From: Sipunculus nudus
Taxonomy: Eukaryota; Annelida; Sipuncula; Golfingiida; Sipunculidae
Length of the DNA stretch: 64,000 bases
Direction of reading: 5' to 3'
Assembly (NCBI GenBank): GCA_026874595.1
Contig: CM049306.1
Span: 27,397,519 to 27,461,518, forward strand
Both the position numbers and the translations under genes were made by a program. Of this stretch, positions 24,540 to 36,209 are shown piece by piece; position 1 is the stretch's first letter; each line of letters opens with the position of its first letter. The notes below the pieces were generated by a model. The model was not told where the DNA came from. It did no database searches and saw nothing but the letters and a program-made list of their open reading frames with translations.

Positions 24540-26050
24540 ATTATGACAACTAAGAAAATGCAAATGATGCTTAGGATCTGTTAATATCCAGAGCGAAAGT
24601 GATAATAGCAAAGAGCAGGCTGACAGCAAAAAGACATTAAAGTGTAAATGGCACTGATTTATTGATATTGTCAAATTGGTAAAAAATATCATTTATGACA
24701 AGACTCATCAAAAAGATGAAATCATAACGATGTGGGACTTAATGTAATCAAAAGAAAAGCTACAATTGTGTGGCATCACAAGTTTTTTCAACAACAATGA
24801 CCTGCCAGCTTTAGTCTTCTGTTGTGTGACTCTAACACTCAACATGGCTTTCCATAAGCTCTTGGCTTATTACTGAACAAGCTGGGACATAAAATATTCA
24901 CTGGATCAAATTATAAACTCATCTACACTTGAGTGGACAGATTCTACACAATATATCTTTCAAAGTGTGTTTATGATTTCATATTATCATACTGCTGGAT
25001 ATGAGATTGTAAATATATATAGATCATTTTTTTTACAATAAACACTTGAAGTTAATCCTAGCACACAGCAGATTGCTAACTCTTATCCAAATAACAGACC
25101 AGAGCTTTTAATGGCCTCCATATACAGACTGGTAGGGCATACTATTGGGACAAAGGTTTATATTGATTATCAGCTCTGGTATTGCATTAATCAATCCAGC
25201 TATAATTTGCCATCTTGGCAGACGAATGATTACACCCTGTTCTCTGCTGCTATGGGTCCAATCATGGCCAAACTCTCACCGATAGACAGGCAACATGTTA
25301 CTTTTCGAAAAGAATACTTTTCATAATGTATTTCAATGCCTTATCAAACCCTAGTTTCTCCCTCACAAGCATTTTCAAATCTTCCCCCCAGCCACCTTTT
25401 TCTCTTTGGTACATATTATGACCCAGAGGTCACAAGTCAGGAATTCAGAGTAAAACACTATAAGCACAATTCAGATATCAACATTTTGGGTTCATGGTTG
25501 CTTACTGATAAAAATTTTGGACAGGATACCAAAAGAAATGTAAAGAATTATTGATATTTTTATCTATAAAAAATGATATTTCTTACAAGACACTTTGTAA
25601 ATGTAAAATTTAGCTTAAAAAAATTTGTACAAAGATGGTTAAACACTGACGCAACTGAGCAATAACAGTACTACACTGCATTGTTGATGCAAAGAAGCAT
25701 ATTATTGGCACTTGCCATGAAATAACCAAACAATTCTAACAATATTTGTTGCAATGTTTTCCATGTGATACAGATCTAGAATAACAAAAGAAATTTGTTT
25801 TTTTTTGCAACTTTATGAAGGTTCTATATATATTTATTTTGATTATTATATATAAGACCGAACAACAACAACTAGATGAATACTGACAGGCCAGGAAGGG
25901 CCCCGCTGAAGGCCCATAGACTTCAAGTGTGGGCAAAGTGATGCTTGGAAAAATATAATAAAAGACCTGATAACATGCAGAGACAGAGGAAACTAACCCA
26001 AAACAGTATTTAAACACTGAAGCAAGATGGAAAGACTGGCAAGAAAAGTT
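24540..26050. other. Non-coding, nothing recognised
   Basis: AT-rich. Two adjacent plus-strand frames at 25111-25326 and 25336-25554 have no start context, splice sites or known domain and are not called. Confidence 0.4.
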
Positions 26051-26493
26051 TGGCTTAAAAGGCATTCACACATTTTTAGAAATAGGAGTCCTGAGACCTT
26101 GACCTCTGACCTCAAAACCCATAAATCAATAGGGTTCTTGCTTTTGTGGTGGGCAATATGCATATAAAGTTTGAAATCTATATGTGAATCAAAACTGGAG
26201 TTATGAAAGGTTTTGGAAATCAATGCATGTACAGATAACTCCTGTGACCTTGAACTTTCATCTTGTGACCCCAATAGGGAAAGGGTTATTTGCCTATTGG
26301 CAGGTGACCTGTATGTGTAAGAAAGAACCTCTGGTATGAAAGGTTTTGCTTAAAATGCATCCACAATCTTTTTAAAGATGTGGGGACTGACCTCTGACTT
26401 GACCTTTGACCTCATGACCCCAAAATCTATAGGGTTCTTGCTTTAGTAGTGGGTCATTTATATATTAAGTTTGAAATCCATATGTGAATCCCA
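26051..26493 (+). repeat. Tandem repeat of about 296 bp, 1.5 copies, with DR1-like sites
   Basis: 26051-26195 and 26347-26493 align: AAAAGGCATTCACAC / AAAATGCATCCACAA, then the TGACCTcTGACCT type motif, then ATAGGGTTCTTGCTTT, GTGGTGGGCA/GTAGTGGGTC and AGTTTGAAATC. The conserved TGACCT pairs at 26100-26112 and 26400-26412 are spaced by one base (DR1 on the minus strand). Confidence 0.7.
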
Positions 26494-26660
26494 TGACACA
26501 TGTTGCCTGCCCTACAGACTGGGCACAACTCATTCAAGTTGATCAATTCATCTCAGGGGCGTGCAAGTTTCACCCATCATATTTGACAAATAAATGAACA
26601 TATACCAGTCCATAGTGTATATACATCTTTTGCAAAATAGGATACTGAATGGGTAAATGA

Positions 26661-26661
26661 T

Positions 26662-26693
<32 letters not shown>

Positions 26694-26701
26694 TCTATCT
26701 A

Positions 26702-26766
<65 letters not shown>
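26661..26766. repeat. Compound (CT)n/(ATCT)n/(TA)n microsatellite
   Basis: CT-rich tract to about 26703 followed by an uninterrupted TA tract of about 60 bases. Confidence 0.95.
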
Positions 26767-26768
<2 letters not shown>

Positions 26769-26769
26769 T

Positions 26770-27160
26770 AAATGACCTATAAAGGTGTTAAGTTATCCCT
26801 TATTTATATTTTTTTGTTATCATATGTTCTTATGTTATCATAAGAAACATTCAATTGTGACCCTTGTAAATGAGCAAACACCTACATGGCTTGCGCTAAT
26901 TCACTTTTTGATATACACATCAATGCATCTAAAAACATCCAAACCAGTCACAAATCTTGTTCTATGACAGGTCTGACCTCTTACCTACATATTGTGCTTA
27001 ATCATTAATATATTAATCATAAGTAAACAAAGTATATGAGTTATGATGTCATGCTGTTCAGTGCCCAACAGACAAGGAATCAGGAAAGGGAGAGTGCTCT
27101 ATCTTTTATTTTTCCCCAATAGATACATTATACAACAGACAAAGCAAAGAGGCAGCTCTT
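26770..27160. other. Non-coding, no element recognised
   Basis: AT-rich. Nothing seen. Confidence 0.45.
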
Positions 27161-27195
27161 TTTTATTGCAATTGCAATAAAAAAAGTATTCATAA

Positions 27196-27915
27196 CTAGA
27201 ATACGGGTAGTCGACAAGCGACTACATGTATCCGCCAAAATCAGAGAAGGACGGGTGAAGTGAGGCATGGAGTGAATGGCAAGGGGAAACACACATCACA
27301 TAAATATGATTGTAGGTGGTGCCACCTGTTATTTGAACGAGAAACTATCCAAAATGTATACACATGCAAAATTTCATGTGGAAACAACGAGTCCTGAGAT
27401 ATAAGCATTAATGTCTGCAGCGTGAACGTGAAAGTAGGTGGCGCCACCTGTCATAAAATCAAGAAAGCTATCTAGGATGTATATGCATGCCAAATTTTAG
27501 GTTAATTAGTCAAACCACTGCAGAGATATGAGTGATTTTAACCCAAGGCAGATGAACAGATGGACACTGTGCAAACATGGTTGCAGGTGGCGCCACCTTT
27601 TTTTGTGGATGTTATAAAGCTTATCCCAGGGCTACATTTGTGTAAAAAATTTTTCCTGATCGGTCAAACGGTTCCCAAGATATGTGGGTTTATGTGTGGA
27701 AACAGACGCACAAACGGACGCTGGGCAGAGAGGAAAGGTCAGAGGTCAAGGTCACTTGGTTAGGCACCAGTTCACATGTGACCAGATAATTTGTGTAAGT
27801 TTCGGAAAAATCCGTCCAGTAGTCTCAGAGCAGTTCTCCGGAAACGAACACGGCGGCGGCGGCGGAACCCGGTCAAAAACATAGTATCCGCAAAACTTCG
27901 TTTTGGCGGATACAA
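27196..27915 (-). mobile_element. Helitron/pearl-like non-autonomous element, 720 bp
   Basis: Read on the minus strand it starts TTGTATCCGCC with a 5' hairpin (GTATCCGCC...GCGGATAC), then a (CCG)n microsatellite, then a core with GGTGGCGCCACC boxes at 27586 and 27437 and a variant near 27315, then GGCGGATAC, a hairpin GTAGTCGCTTGTCGACTAC, and ends CCGTATTCTAG. It lies between A and T of a tandem unit with no target duplication, since the uninterrupted copy reads CATAATTAC. Hairpin about 11 bases before a CTAG end, A/T insertion and no duplication are Helitron hallmarks; tandem core plus microsatellite is as in pearl and HINE elements. No ORF, so it depends on a partner for movement. Confidence 0.8.
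27736..27754 (+). promoter_or_regulatory. AGGTCA triple half-site (DR1 + DR0) in the element
   Basis: AGGTCA-g-AGGTCA-AGGTCA. A direct repeat spaced by one base is the consensus for RXR/HNF4/COUP-type nuclear receptors, and TCAAGGTCA is the extended monomer site of FTZ-F1/ERR types. The matching position in the second element copy (38981-38993) keeps the DR1. Binding is inferred only. Confidence 0.4.
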
Positions 27916-28569
27916 TTACAAACTTTAAAAACAAGCAGGTAGATGAAAAACAAAGCAAATTCCAATGCCACTGAGGCCGGAGAATAATGAGAAAATGTTT
28001 GCATTAGATCCTCATTTTTTATAACATAAAATTTTTTTTCAGGTTTATAAATTTTACTTAACAAGATGGGGTTGATACAGATGAGTTACAACACCTTTGT
28101 ACCTTTGTATATATTTTCTTTAGTTATTAAATTTTATGCAGTTGCAATAAAAAAAGTATTCATAATTACAAACTTTAAAAACAAGCAGGTAGATGAAAAA
28201 CAAAGCAAATTCCAATGCCACTGAGGCCGGAGAATAATGAGAAAATGTTTGCATTAGATCCTCATTTTTTATAACATAAAATTTATTTTCAGGTTTATAA
28301 ATTTTACTGAACAAGATGAGGTTGATACAGATGAGTTAAAACACCTTTGTACCTTTGTATATATTTTCTTTAGTTAATAAATTTTATGCAGTTGCAATAA
28401 AAAAAGGATTCATAATTATAAACTTTAAAAACAGCCAGATAGATGAAAAAACAAAGTAAATTTGAATGCCACTGAGGCAGGAGAATAATGAACTAATGTT
28501 TCCATCAGATCCTCATTTTTTATAACATCAAATCTTTTTTCAAGTTAATAAATTTTACTCAACAATTAC

Positions 28570-31400
28570 AGTATAACATATATATCTGAATATTTAAGTC
28601 ACCATTCTGTTGCCAATCTACATATCAACAACTCTCAAGATGCAACTCACAATCTGGATATAAAACTGATTACAAATAGTATGTTACTTTCAACAAGTTT
28701 TATATAAAATCATGTTTTAAATGGGCTAAAAATAGTCCAGAATGTGGAGCGTCTCATAAACATACTAAAACTGAAAGAAGTGAAAGGTTACAATCTGCTA
28801 ACACCTTAAACAACCAAATCACATCTTGGGAGGATAATTATAGACACAGGATGAATTAAACTGATGTAAATGACATAATGATAGTACTTAATATTTTAAG
28901 CATGACAAGTGAGATGAATTAAGAGAGACTGTCAATTTGTAAACAACCACATCAGGCCACACTGGTGAGTACTATCAACCTGATCAGCCCATATTCTTTG
29001 TACTTTGTCCTTAAAATATCTGTTTACAAGTACCTGTACAAAGGCTGAATACGCTCAGATTGTACTTTGAATCAAGACTTCAGAGCAAAGCTTGATCTCT
29101 CCCTAATTCAGTTAGGTGGCCCATTTAACCATCTTGAACAATGTTGTATACAAGTCATTGTACCTAAATAAACACTTCTTATGTTAAAGATATCACTTCA
29201 TAAAAAAAGTCATGAGTAAGACTTAAATGATTAATTCAACAAACAGCCATAATGAAGCTGGCCACCCAGGTCATCACCAGACTCTGACATACTGAACCAC
29301 ACACATCACAATCTTTATAATGTATAAATGGAACAGAGGCTCCACTCCCGATTACAGTCCACAAAGACGCAGATAACTAAAAGGCACATGTAGTATGCTG
29401 TATCTTAACAGAATGATAAGATATTTAACAGGTAGAATAGGCTTTCTTTCACAATTTTTTACTTATTTAGTTAAATCTCTTGTTACAGTCATGACATAAT
29501 AATGGTAATAATTACTCAATAGTCCTTGGGGCAAAAAGTCTTGATAGGATAACTCCTGCTTTTGCTGAACAGAATGTAATAATGTTCATATCTAACCCTT
29601 TTTATACAAAAATCAGAGCAAAACAAGAAGTATACTCCTTCTAAATATACTTCTGAATAACACAAAAAGTTATGATCATTTGATATTTAAATTAAGTTTT
29701 CCATTGTGTCATTTGGATGATATAAACCACATATTTTCAACAAAAAGATGGTGAGTAGATGTCATTTTACCAAGAATCCCAAAGTTCATGCAGACCTTAC
29801 ACATGGAAATGGCTCCTGTGACTATTTTCAAGCATATAGTATTATAGGCACATAGGCTGATAAAAACATGGAAACACACTGTCAAAACAGAGAAGCTGAA
29901 AGGGACCTACTCACATAACAGGTATATACATATGAAGTAGAGGGTGATTTCTTTTATTATAATAATATCCATCAATATTTCACTCTGAACCATTACACAA
30001 CTGAAAATAAACCTGTACCAGATGTGTTCCATCAACTTCCATGCCACAAAACATGCACAGCCTGCACGCAACCTGATGGCCATACTGTGAAACTTCATAA
30101 ATCACCCCTGGTCATGCAGTCTTGTTATGGTAAACAGACACATGGACTGTGTTTACAAACACACAGAACCATAACAATGTATAAAGGCTGGGTGTTGGGA
30201 TGGTTTTGCTAGGAATCTTTTGTATTCAACAAAAAGGAACTAACAGCATCAGATAATACTTAAATTGTTGTAAATGTTTATGTACCTTTGATGATAACCC
30301 TATTAACATTTTGACAATTATGACAAAACTTTTGATTCTCACTGAGGTGTCCAACAGGCAAATTATACAGAATTAAACAGTTCATGTAAATGAATGAGCC
30401 TCCTGAATTAGAACACAACCTACCTGACTTGCTGTTGTACTTGTCCCAGTGCATCTGGTGTAAGAAGACAAAAACTGTTCTAGGCTTTTATCTTACACAG
30501 AAAATCATTAGATGTAAATAATGACATTCAGATTCCTACGCAAGTGCCACTGCATGTCAACTGTTGTTACATTTATCAGTGATAAAAATGATAACCTAGT
30601 CATGCTATATTCAAGATAAAGAGCAGGCATGGTGCCAAGGCCTATTAGATTATTATACCCCTAAAATGTACTGCAGGTAAATATAAGATTTTAAACAAAA
30701 TAAAGTGAACAAGTTCTTGGGTCTTTAACTAGCCAAGGGAACATAGAGGTCACCAACCAATAGTAATGCAGCTCCAGGAAAAGAAAAGTTACTAGTTCTT
30801 TATCAAACATTGTCTGAGGTCCAGCAGATTTGCTGCTTTCACAGATACCAAATTTACTGGACTATTTCTTTGAAGCTGAACACTTATTAATTTTCTTGCT
30901 AAAATCTGGCAATAAAATCTGCATTTTCCTTTGAACAGTTCTCTTATTATGCCTAGTATTTGAAGAAATCAGATAAATAAAATTTACTCAATAACAAGTG
31001 AAAATCTTTATTTTATATTTCACCTTATTCCTTTATAAAAACAGTGATGTGTAATAATTAGGCCTACAGTGTTTTCAAGTTCAGTTAAACTTGTATATTT
31101 TGCATGATGCATTTAGAAAAATATTAAATATGCACAGACAGATCTGAGAGCAGCATAGCAGAAAGACAAAGTGAAACCAACAGTATGAACTGTTTGTCTT
31201 GTGGTCTTGTCTTCATTTGTTATCAATACATACTGTACTGCCATTATTCATTCTGAACATCATATAAATGGCAAAGCTAAATCAGCTAACAAGTTCTTGG
31301 CCTTGTACACCATGTCTTATGCTTAAACTCTATCCAGAATGCATGTAAAACTGGACAGTGGCCTACTGTATTGCAAGTTTATAATAATAAACATAACAAA
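28570..31400. other. Long AT-rich non-coding stretch
   Basis: No long frame, no repeat copy recognised and no convincing exon. It may be intron or intergenic. Confidence 0.45.
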
Positions 31401-31419
31401 TGTTATCCTATGCTCCTGA

Positions 31420-31860
31420 GGCAGCGGAAATCTTGCGCCTCTAAAGAAGCTACTGATTTTCTCGCTGCCTGCTTTGACCGTTTATGATGCACTCAAACAC
31501 CAGGTGGTGCACAAGGGCCTGTCTGCTGAAAAAACCTGCTGATGTAACTAGCAGCCAATCAAATGCAAGTCAACAAACACTCAACAGGCATCAGGCTCCG
31601 CCCAGAAACCATGTGTGGGGCAATTCTCTCTGAGCTTATTGCCTGTTCAAACGGCCGCTGATGCGACGAGCTGTCACTCAAAACGAAATGAACAACATTG
31701 GCTTCGTGTTACCCTCGCTTGGCTGTTAAACCAGCACAGGGTCTCATCTGATTGGACCAAAATACAGTGCTCCCCTCTGGTGTAGAGATTCAGAATAGAA
31801 GGTCATAACAAACAGCGCTTACGATATAGGTAGTTCGCCTATGGGCAAAGCGCTGTGTAA
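31420..31860. promoter_or_regulatory. GC-richer block with CCAAT and GC boxes
   Basis: This stretch stands out from the AT-rich flanks. It has CCAAT at 31555-31559, its reverse (ATTGG) at 31751, CTCCGCCC at 31596-31603, several CpGs and an inverted repeat at 31812-31856. It could be a promoter for a gene on either strand (for instance the minus-strand candidate exons, 20 kb away) or an enhancer. No first-exon donor could be picked. Confidence 0.3.
31812..31856. other. Imperfect hairpin ACAGCGCTT...AAGCGCTGT
   Basis: Outer arms of 9 bases pair perfectly and an inner ATAGG/CCTAT pair lines up within them, separated by small loops. Total 45 bases. Possible cruciform, RNA hairpin or repeat relic. 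Confidence 0.5.
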
Positions 31861-31864
31861 AGAG

Positions 31865-34035
31865 CGTAATGTTATCCCTTGTTTTCTTTTTGAAGAAGGC
31901 GCATCTACCCTTTAATATTTGAAAAAAAACTGGGAAATTATTCACGGAATGCAACTTGTATATCTGAAACTCAACTGCCTGCCTAAAGAAGCTGCTATCA
32001 AATGATAACCTTATTACACAAATTATTTATTTTATTCTACTTTCCATTTTTTGGGGGGAGCTCTCACAAGTCAAAGTCTGTGATGTGGAATCCAAAACTT
32101 ATCTATTTTTATAAAATATGTCTGTAAAATTGTCTGATACTTTTAAAATCATGTTAGACACATTGTCAGTTGCCTGAAATAACTGATGTATCATCCAACT
32201 TGCTGATAAATATATTGATTACAGGCGAGAGTGACTGTGGCTGCTTTTGATGGAAGTATCTCTGACCATGACACAGACTAGTAATAGCTATGACCAAATA
32301 CATAACACTTACCTGTGTTTCCATATGCATGCATATGTGTATATGCGTGAAAAAATAGGTGTTTCCATGTGCATGTATATGCATATATGCTTGAACTGAC
32401 AGACATATATTTGTAGAGTGGTTTTAGCAGGTCTTCCACAAGAAGATGGTGAAGTTACATTATTTTACCCAAAATCCTCGATTTCACACAGACCATGTAA
32501 AAGCTCCTGATAAAATGATACAGAAGGGCAAATTCTGGCCAGGATGACACAAAACTGTATAAAAACTTTATAACTATTACTAATACTATACAGAAAACCC
32601 TCTGCACTAGAGGCACCTCCTTATTACAATCACTAAGTGGCCCCTTGAGAAGTATACTCAAAGATTTCTAGTAACCACTCTTATATGGATACTTTTGTAT
32701 TAGAGGCAAAATCCCAGATCCTATAAGTGTCTGTTATTTGGAGGTTGCAAAGTAAAACTCTCTTGCTGATCAGCAGAAAGCAAAGAGGTCAAATAAACCA
32801 TCAGTAGCTCAGACCAGCCTAACTGGAGTCAATCATTACAGTACACATTGGATGACTGCATCAATATACTATTTAGTAAGCTACAGACAGCAATAGCCAG
32901 TACTCTGGTTTATTGATCCTGTACTGTACAGGGCAGCATGCTGTGTTAATCAATGACATGCACTCGGTCACTGGCCACTGTCTTTTCACAAAGTCTAAAA
33001 GGATAATATAAACATGCCTTTAGTGACCTGAAGTGCTTGTCAAGAAACACACAGACATGTCAGCAATGAAATATTGTGAGGGGTATTCTTTTGTTTTGTT
33101 AAATCCACATAATCACATCTTCCCTTTATTGCACTGCAGCTGTAATTTTTTTTAAAAAAGAATTACAGATAGGTCACAGAATAACCTGATCCAGATTTGC
33201 ATGAACTCGGATCAAGGTGCTTTGATGTAATCAGAAGCAGCCCTGGTGGTTGTTTTCAGCTGACAAATATCTATATTCATGTCAGGCCAAAGTTTCTGTA
33301 AACAGCAGATGACAAGACAGTGCCCTATGGAAATATCATGATTAGCATGACATTAATAATAATCAATGTTATATTCATTTGAAGACTGTAATTTTGGAAC
33401 ATAATGATAATAAAATATAAACTAGTTCACCGCTTATTTAGTTTCATTATAAAAACTGATTGCATTTAACCTAATTAACAATTTAGGAAATTGAATGGCA
33501 TCATTAACTTTTACCATTGTCATAATTAACACCAGATATAGGCTAATTTAGGTGGGACAAAACACAACAAACTTATTTTTGTTAAGTAACCAAGCAAGGG
33601 AACAAGATTTTTGCAATGGCAAAAAGCCAGCGGTCCCATAACCTAGAAACCACACAGTGCCATTAAAATCAGAGTACCGGTACTAAGCTTTGTGTTATGG
33701 GTGGACCATATAAAGGTCTAATGAATTCAATGTTAACACTGCTTGACTGTTTATTAAAAAAAAGTCATATCCTGCTGGCATGACACCAATGGATCTACCT
33801 GTAACAAGCTATGAACAAGTGACAGGAATACCTGGTAGTCTGACCTACTCTTGTCCCATAAGTTTTACACATATGGCTGGCCAGTAACACCACAATACCA
33901 CAACTTCATGGCCACAGAACTACAAATAACAATATGTCTTGAGATTTACTAAATTACACTACCTTTCTGATATTTCTGAAGTAGGAAATACATCATAATA
34001 TGAACGATATAGTCCCCAACATAAAGTGCTTTGGA
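31865..34035. other. Non-coding, no element recognised
   Basis: AT-rich. A local run of GCATATG/TGCATG-type phrases at 32320-32395 gives a minor repeat. Otherwise nothing seen. Confidence 0.45.
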
Positions 34036-34040
34036 CACCA

Positions 34041-35620
34041 TAAGCCAACAGTAGACAGTGTGATTGTATGGACTCAATGAAGGCTTACAGTAGATAGTGT
34101 GATCCTGTAGTCTCAATGAAGGCCTGCAGTATATAGTGTGATCCTGTAGACTCAATGAAAGCCTGCAGTAGATAGTGTGATCCTGTAGACCAGGGTTGGA
34201 GCCAGGTACTTGTACCTGTACCTAGGTACACATTTCAGAGTACCTGTGCCTGCCAGTCATGAGTAGGAAGTACCTTATACCTGTACCTGGAACTAAAGTA
34301 CCTGTACCTGTTACAAGGTACTCCAGGTACATTTTCATATTTTCAGTTTCCTTTTTTTTTTAGGTTTTTTTTCTCTTTAGTATTAAATTATGTAAAATAA
34401 TCAGCAAGCCATCAGTGTGATAAACTGCTATCACAACTCCAGAATGGTCACATGTGTGAAATCAGCTGTAACCACTAATTGAGCAAATCATTTGATCATA
34501 CTGTACTTGGTCCACTTATTGAACATTTAGTACACAAATATCATCTTTGTGAAGAATGGTGTCAGAATAATCACTCCCTGTACTTGTAATACTGTACTTG
34601 GGTGTACTTAATGGACTTTCAGTAGATTTGAATTTCATGTTTGTGAATGTATGGTGTCATACTCTACTTGGTGCACTTAATGGACTTTTAATACACTTGC
34701 ATGTTTGTGAACATATGGTGCCTAGAGTTAATAAGTTCTATTAAAATATACTTTAGCAAATGACTTCGGTATTATTGAAAAAAAGCATGTTAACTTGCAT
34801 ATACGTGAACTTATGCCGTAAAACCTCTTTGAAGTGATCCTCAAATAAATGTACCTGTACCAAGGTACTTTCTTAAGTGCCTGTACCTGTGCCTAGGTAG
34901 TGTGTGAAATCAAGTACCTGTACCTGTACCTGGCTAATTCACAAGTACCTGTACCTAGGTACTTTCATTTGTACCTGGCCCCAACCCTACTGTAGACTCA
35001 ATGAAGGCCTACAGTATATCCTGTAGACTTAATGAAGGCCTGCAGTAGATAGTGTGATCCTGTGGACTCAATGAAGGCCTGCAGTAGATAGTGTGATCCT
35101 GTTGACTCAATGAAAGCCTGCAATAGATAGTGTGATCCTGTAGACTCAATGAAGGCCTACAGTATATCCTGTAGACTTAATGAAGGCCTGCAGTTGATAG
35201 TGTTATCCTGTGGACTCAATGAAGGCCTACAGTTGATGGTGTGATCCTGTGGACTCAATGAAGGCCTGCAGTAGATACTAGATAGTGTGATCCTGTAGAC
35301 TCAATGAAGGTCTACAGTAAATAATGTGATCCTGTGGACTCAATGAAGGCCTGCAGTAGATAGTGTGATCCTGTTGACTCAATGAAAGCCTGCAGTAGAT
35401 AGTGTGATACTGTAGACTCAATGAAGGCCTACAGTATATCCTGTAGACTTAATGAAGGCCTGCAGTTGATAGTGTGATCCTGTGGACTCAATAAAGGCCT
35501 GCAGTAGATAGTGTGATCCTGTAGACTCAATAAAGGCCTGTAGTAGATAGTGTGATCCTGTGGACTCAATGAAGGCCTACAGTAGATCTTGTAATCCTGT
35601 AGACTCAATGCAGGACAGTT
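34041..35620. repeat. 39-bp minisatellite split by a transposon
   Basis: Unit GACTCAATGAAGGCCTGCAG then TAGATAGTGTGATCCTGTA, 39 bases. About 3-4 units lie left of the insertion at 34191-34989 and about 16 right of it, with some shortened units. 39 is 13 codons, so the minus strand reads a 13-residue repeat (SLQDHTIYCRPSL); the frames at 33949-34155 and 35429-35626 derive from it and are not genes. Confidence 0.9.
34191..34989. mobile_element. hAT-type non-autonomous element, 799 bp
   Basis: The ends are CAGGGTTGGAGCCAGGTAC and, inverted, TAGGGTTGGGGCCAGGTAC. An exact 8-base duplication CTGTAGAC flanks it (34183-34190 and 34990-34997), which restores the minisatellite unit when one copy and the element are removed. 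Eight-base duplications and CAGGG-type ends are typical of hAT transposons. Both subterminal zones carry many copies of GTACCTGTACC/CCTAGGTAC, as in hAT transposase-binding repeats. No transposase frame. Confidence 0.85.
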
Positions 35621-35639
35621 AAACATGATACTGTGGTTG

Positions 35640-36170
35640 GCTTCATCCTCACAGGGTTAAAATTGTGTTATTTTCACTTTTTCAGTGTATTGCAAGGGTT
35701 CCACTTTTCGTTATTTAACCATATTATATGAATCAAATTATAAAATTTAGACAGGGACTCAAGGGAACATCTTACAAATGGAAACTCTTGTTCATTTTTG
35801 GCAGATTAGTTGAAAGATTTTATATCATTTGTAATAGCTTTCTTTGATTCATGGGTACAGGTAACATACTTGACCTATTATCATTTATATATAAATATTT
35901 TGCTTTTATAAGTCCCTCTGATGATAGGGCCTCAGTTTTTTGCACAAAGGTTTTATTTTACCAATAAATTTCCATATAGAAAATATCACAAATTTGAAAC
36001 TCACAATCAAAAAAGCATTCACAGTATACCAGCATTTTCATGTGCTGCAGTGTTACATGACTTGAAGACTGAGTCAATAAAGGAGACTGGGCACCCTGAT
36101 ACAACATCATAGATCTATCTTTTTAAAAGAAGAGTCTATAGTGTTGCCTAAGGGACAAGCATTTAATTGA
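35640..36170. other. Non-coding, nothing recognised
   Basis: AT-rich. No element or exon seen. Confidence 0.45.
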
Positions 36171-36173
36171 TAA

Positions 36174-36206
36174 CAAGGGACCCATGGGTCACGGCGCTCA
36201 GCTGTA
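36174..36206 (-). repeat. Terminal motif AGCTGAGCGCCGTGACCC...
   Basis: On the minus strand: CAGCTGAGCGCCGTGACCC followed by ATGGGTCCCTTGTT. It contains the 12-base palindrome GACCCATGGGTC. Same motif at 14775 (minus), 55425 (plus) and, decayed, 23785 (minus) and 53565 (plus). Confidence 0.65.
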
Positions 36207-36209
36207 TTT

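Larger units (their letters stand above)
27166..28565. repeat. 250-bp tandem repeat, about 2.7 copies, interrupted by an insertion
   Basis: The unit starting GTTGCAATAAAAAAAG is found at 27171, 28141 and 28391. Copies 2 and 3 are 250 bases apart. Copies 1 and 2 are 970 apart, exactly 250 plus the 720-base element at 27196-27915. Copies 1 and 2 differ at about five positions in 225. Copy 3 is more diverged and stops near 28565. Unit content is AT-rich and non-coding; the repeated short open frames (27873, 28120) come from it. Confidence 0.9.

Noticed and set aside
25111-25554. Two consecutive plus-strand ORFs
   Set aside because: No start context, splice borders or known domain; the join would not be in frame by any visible signal.
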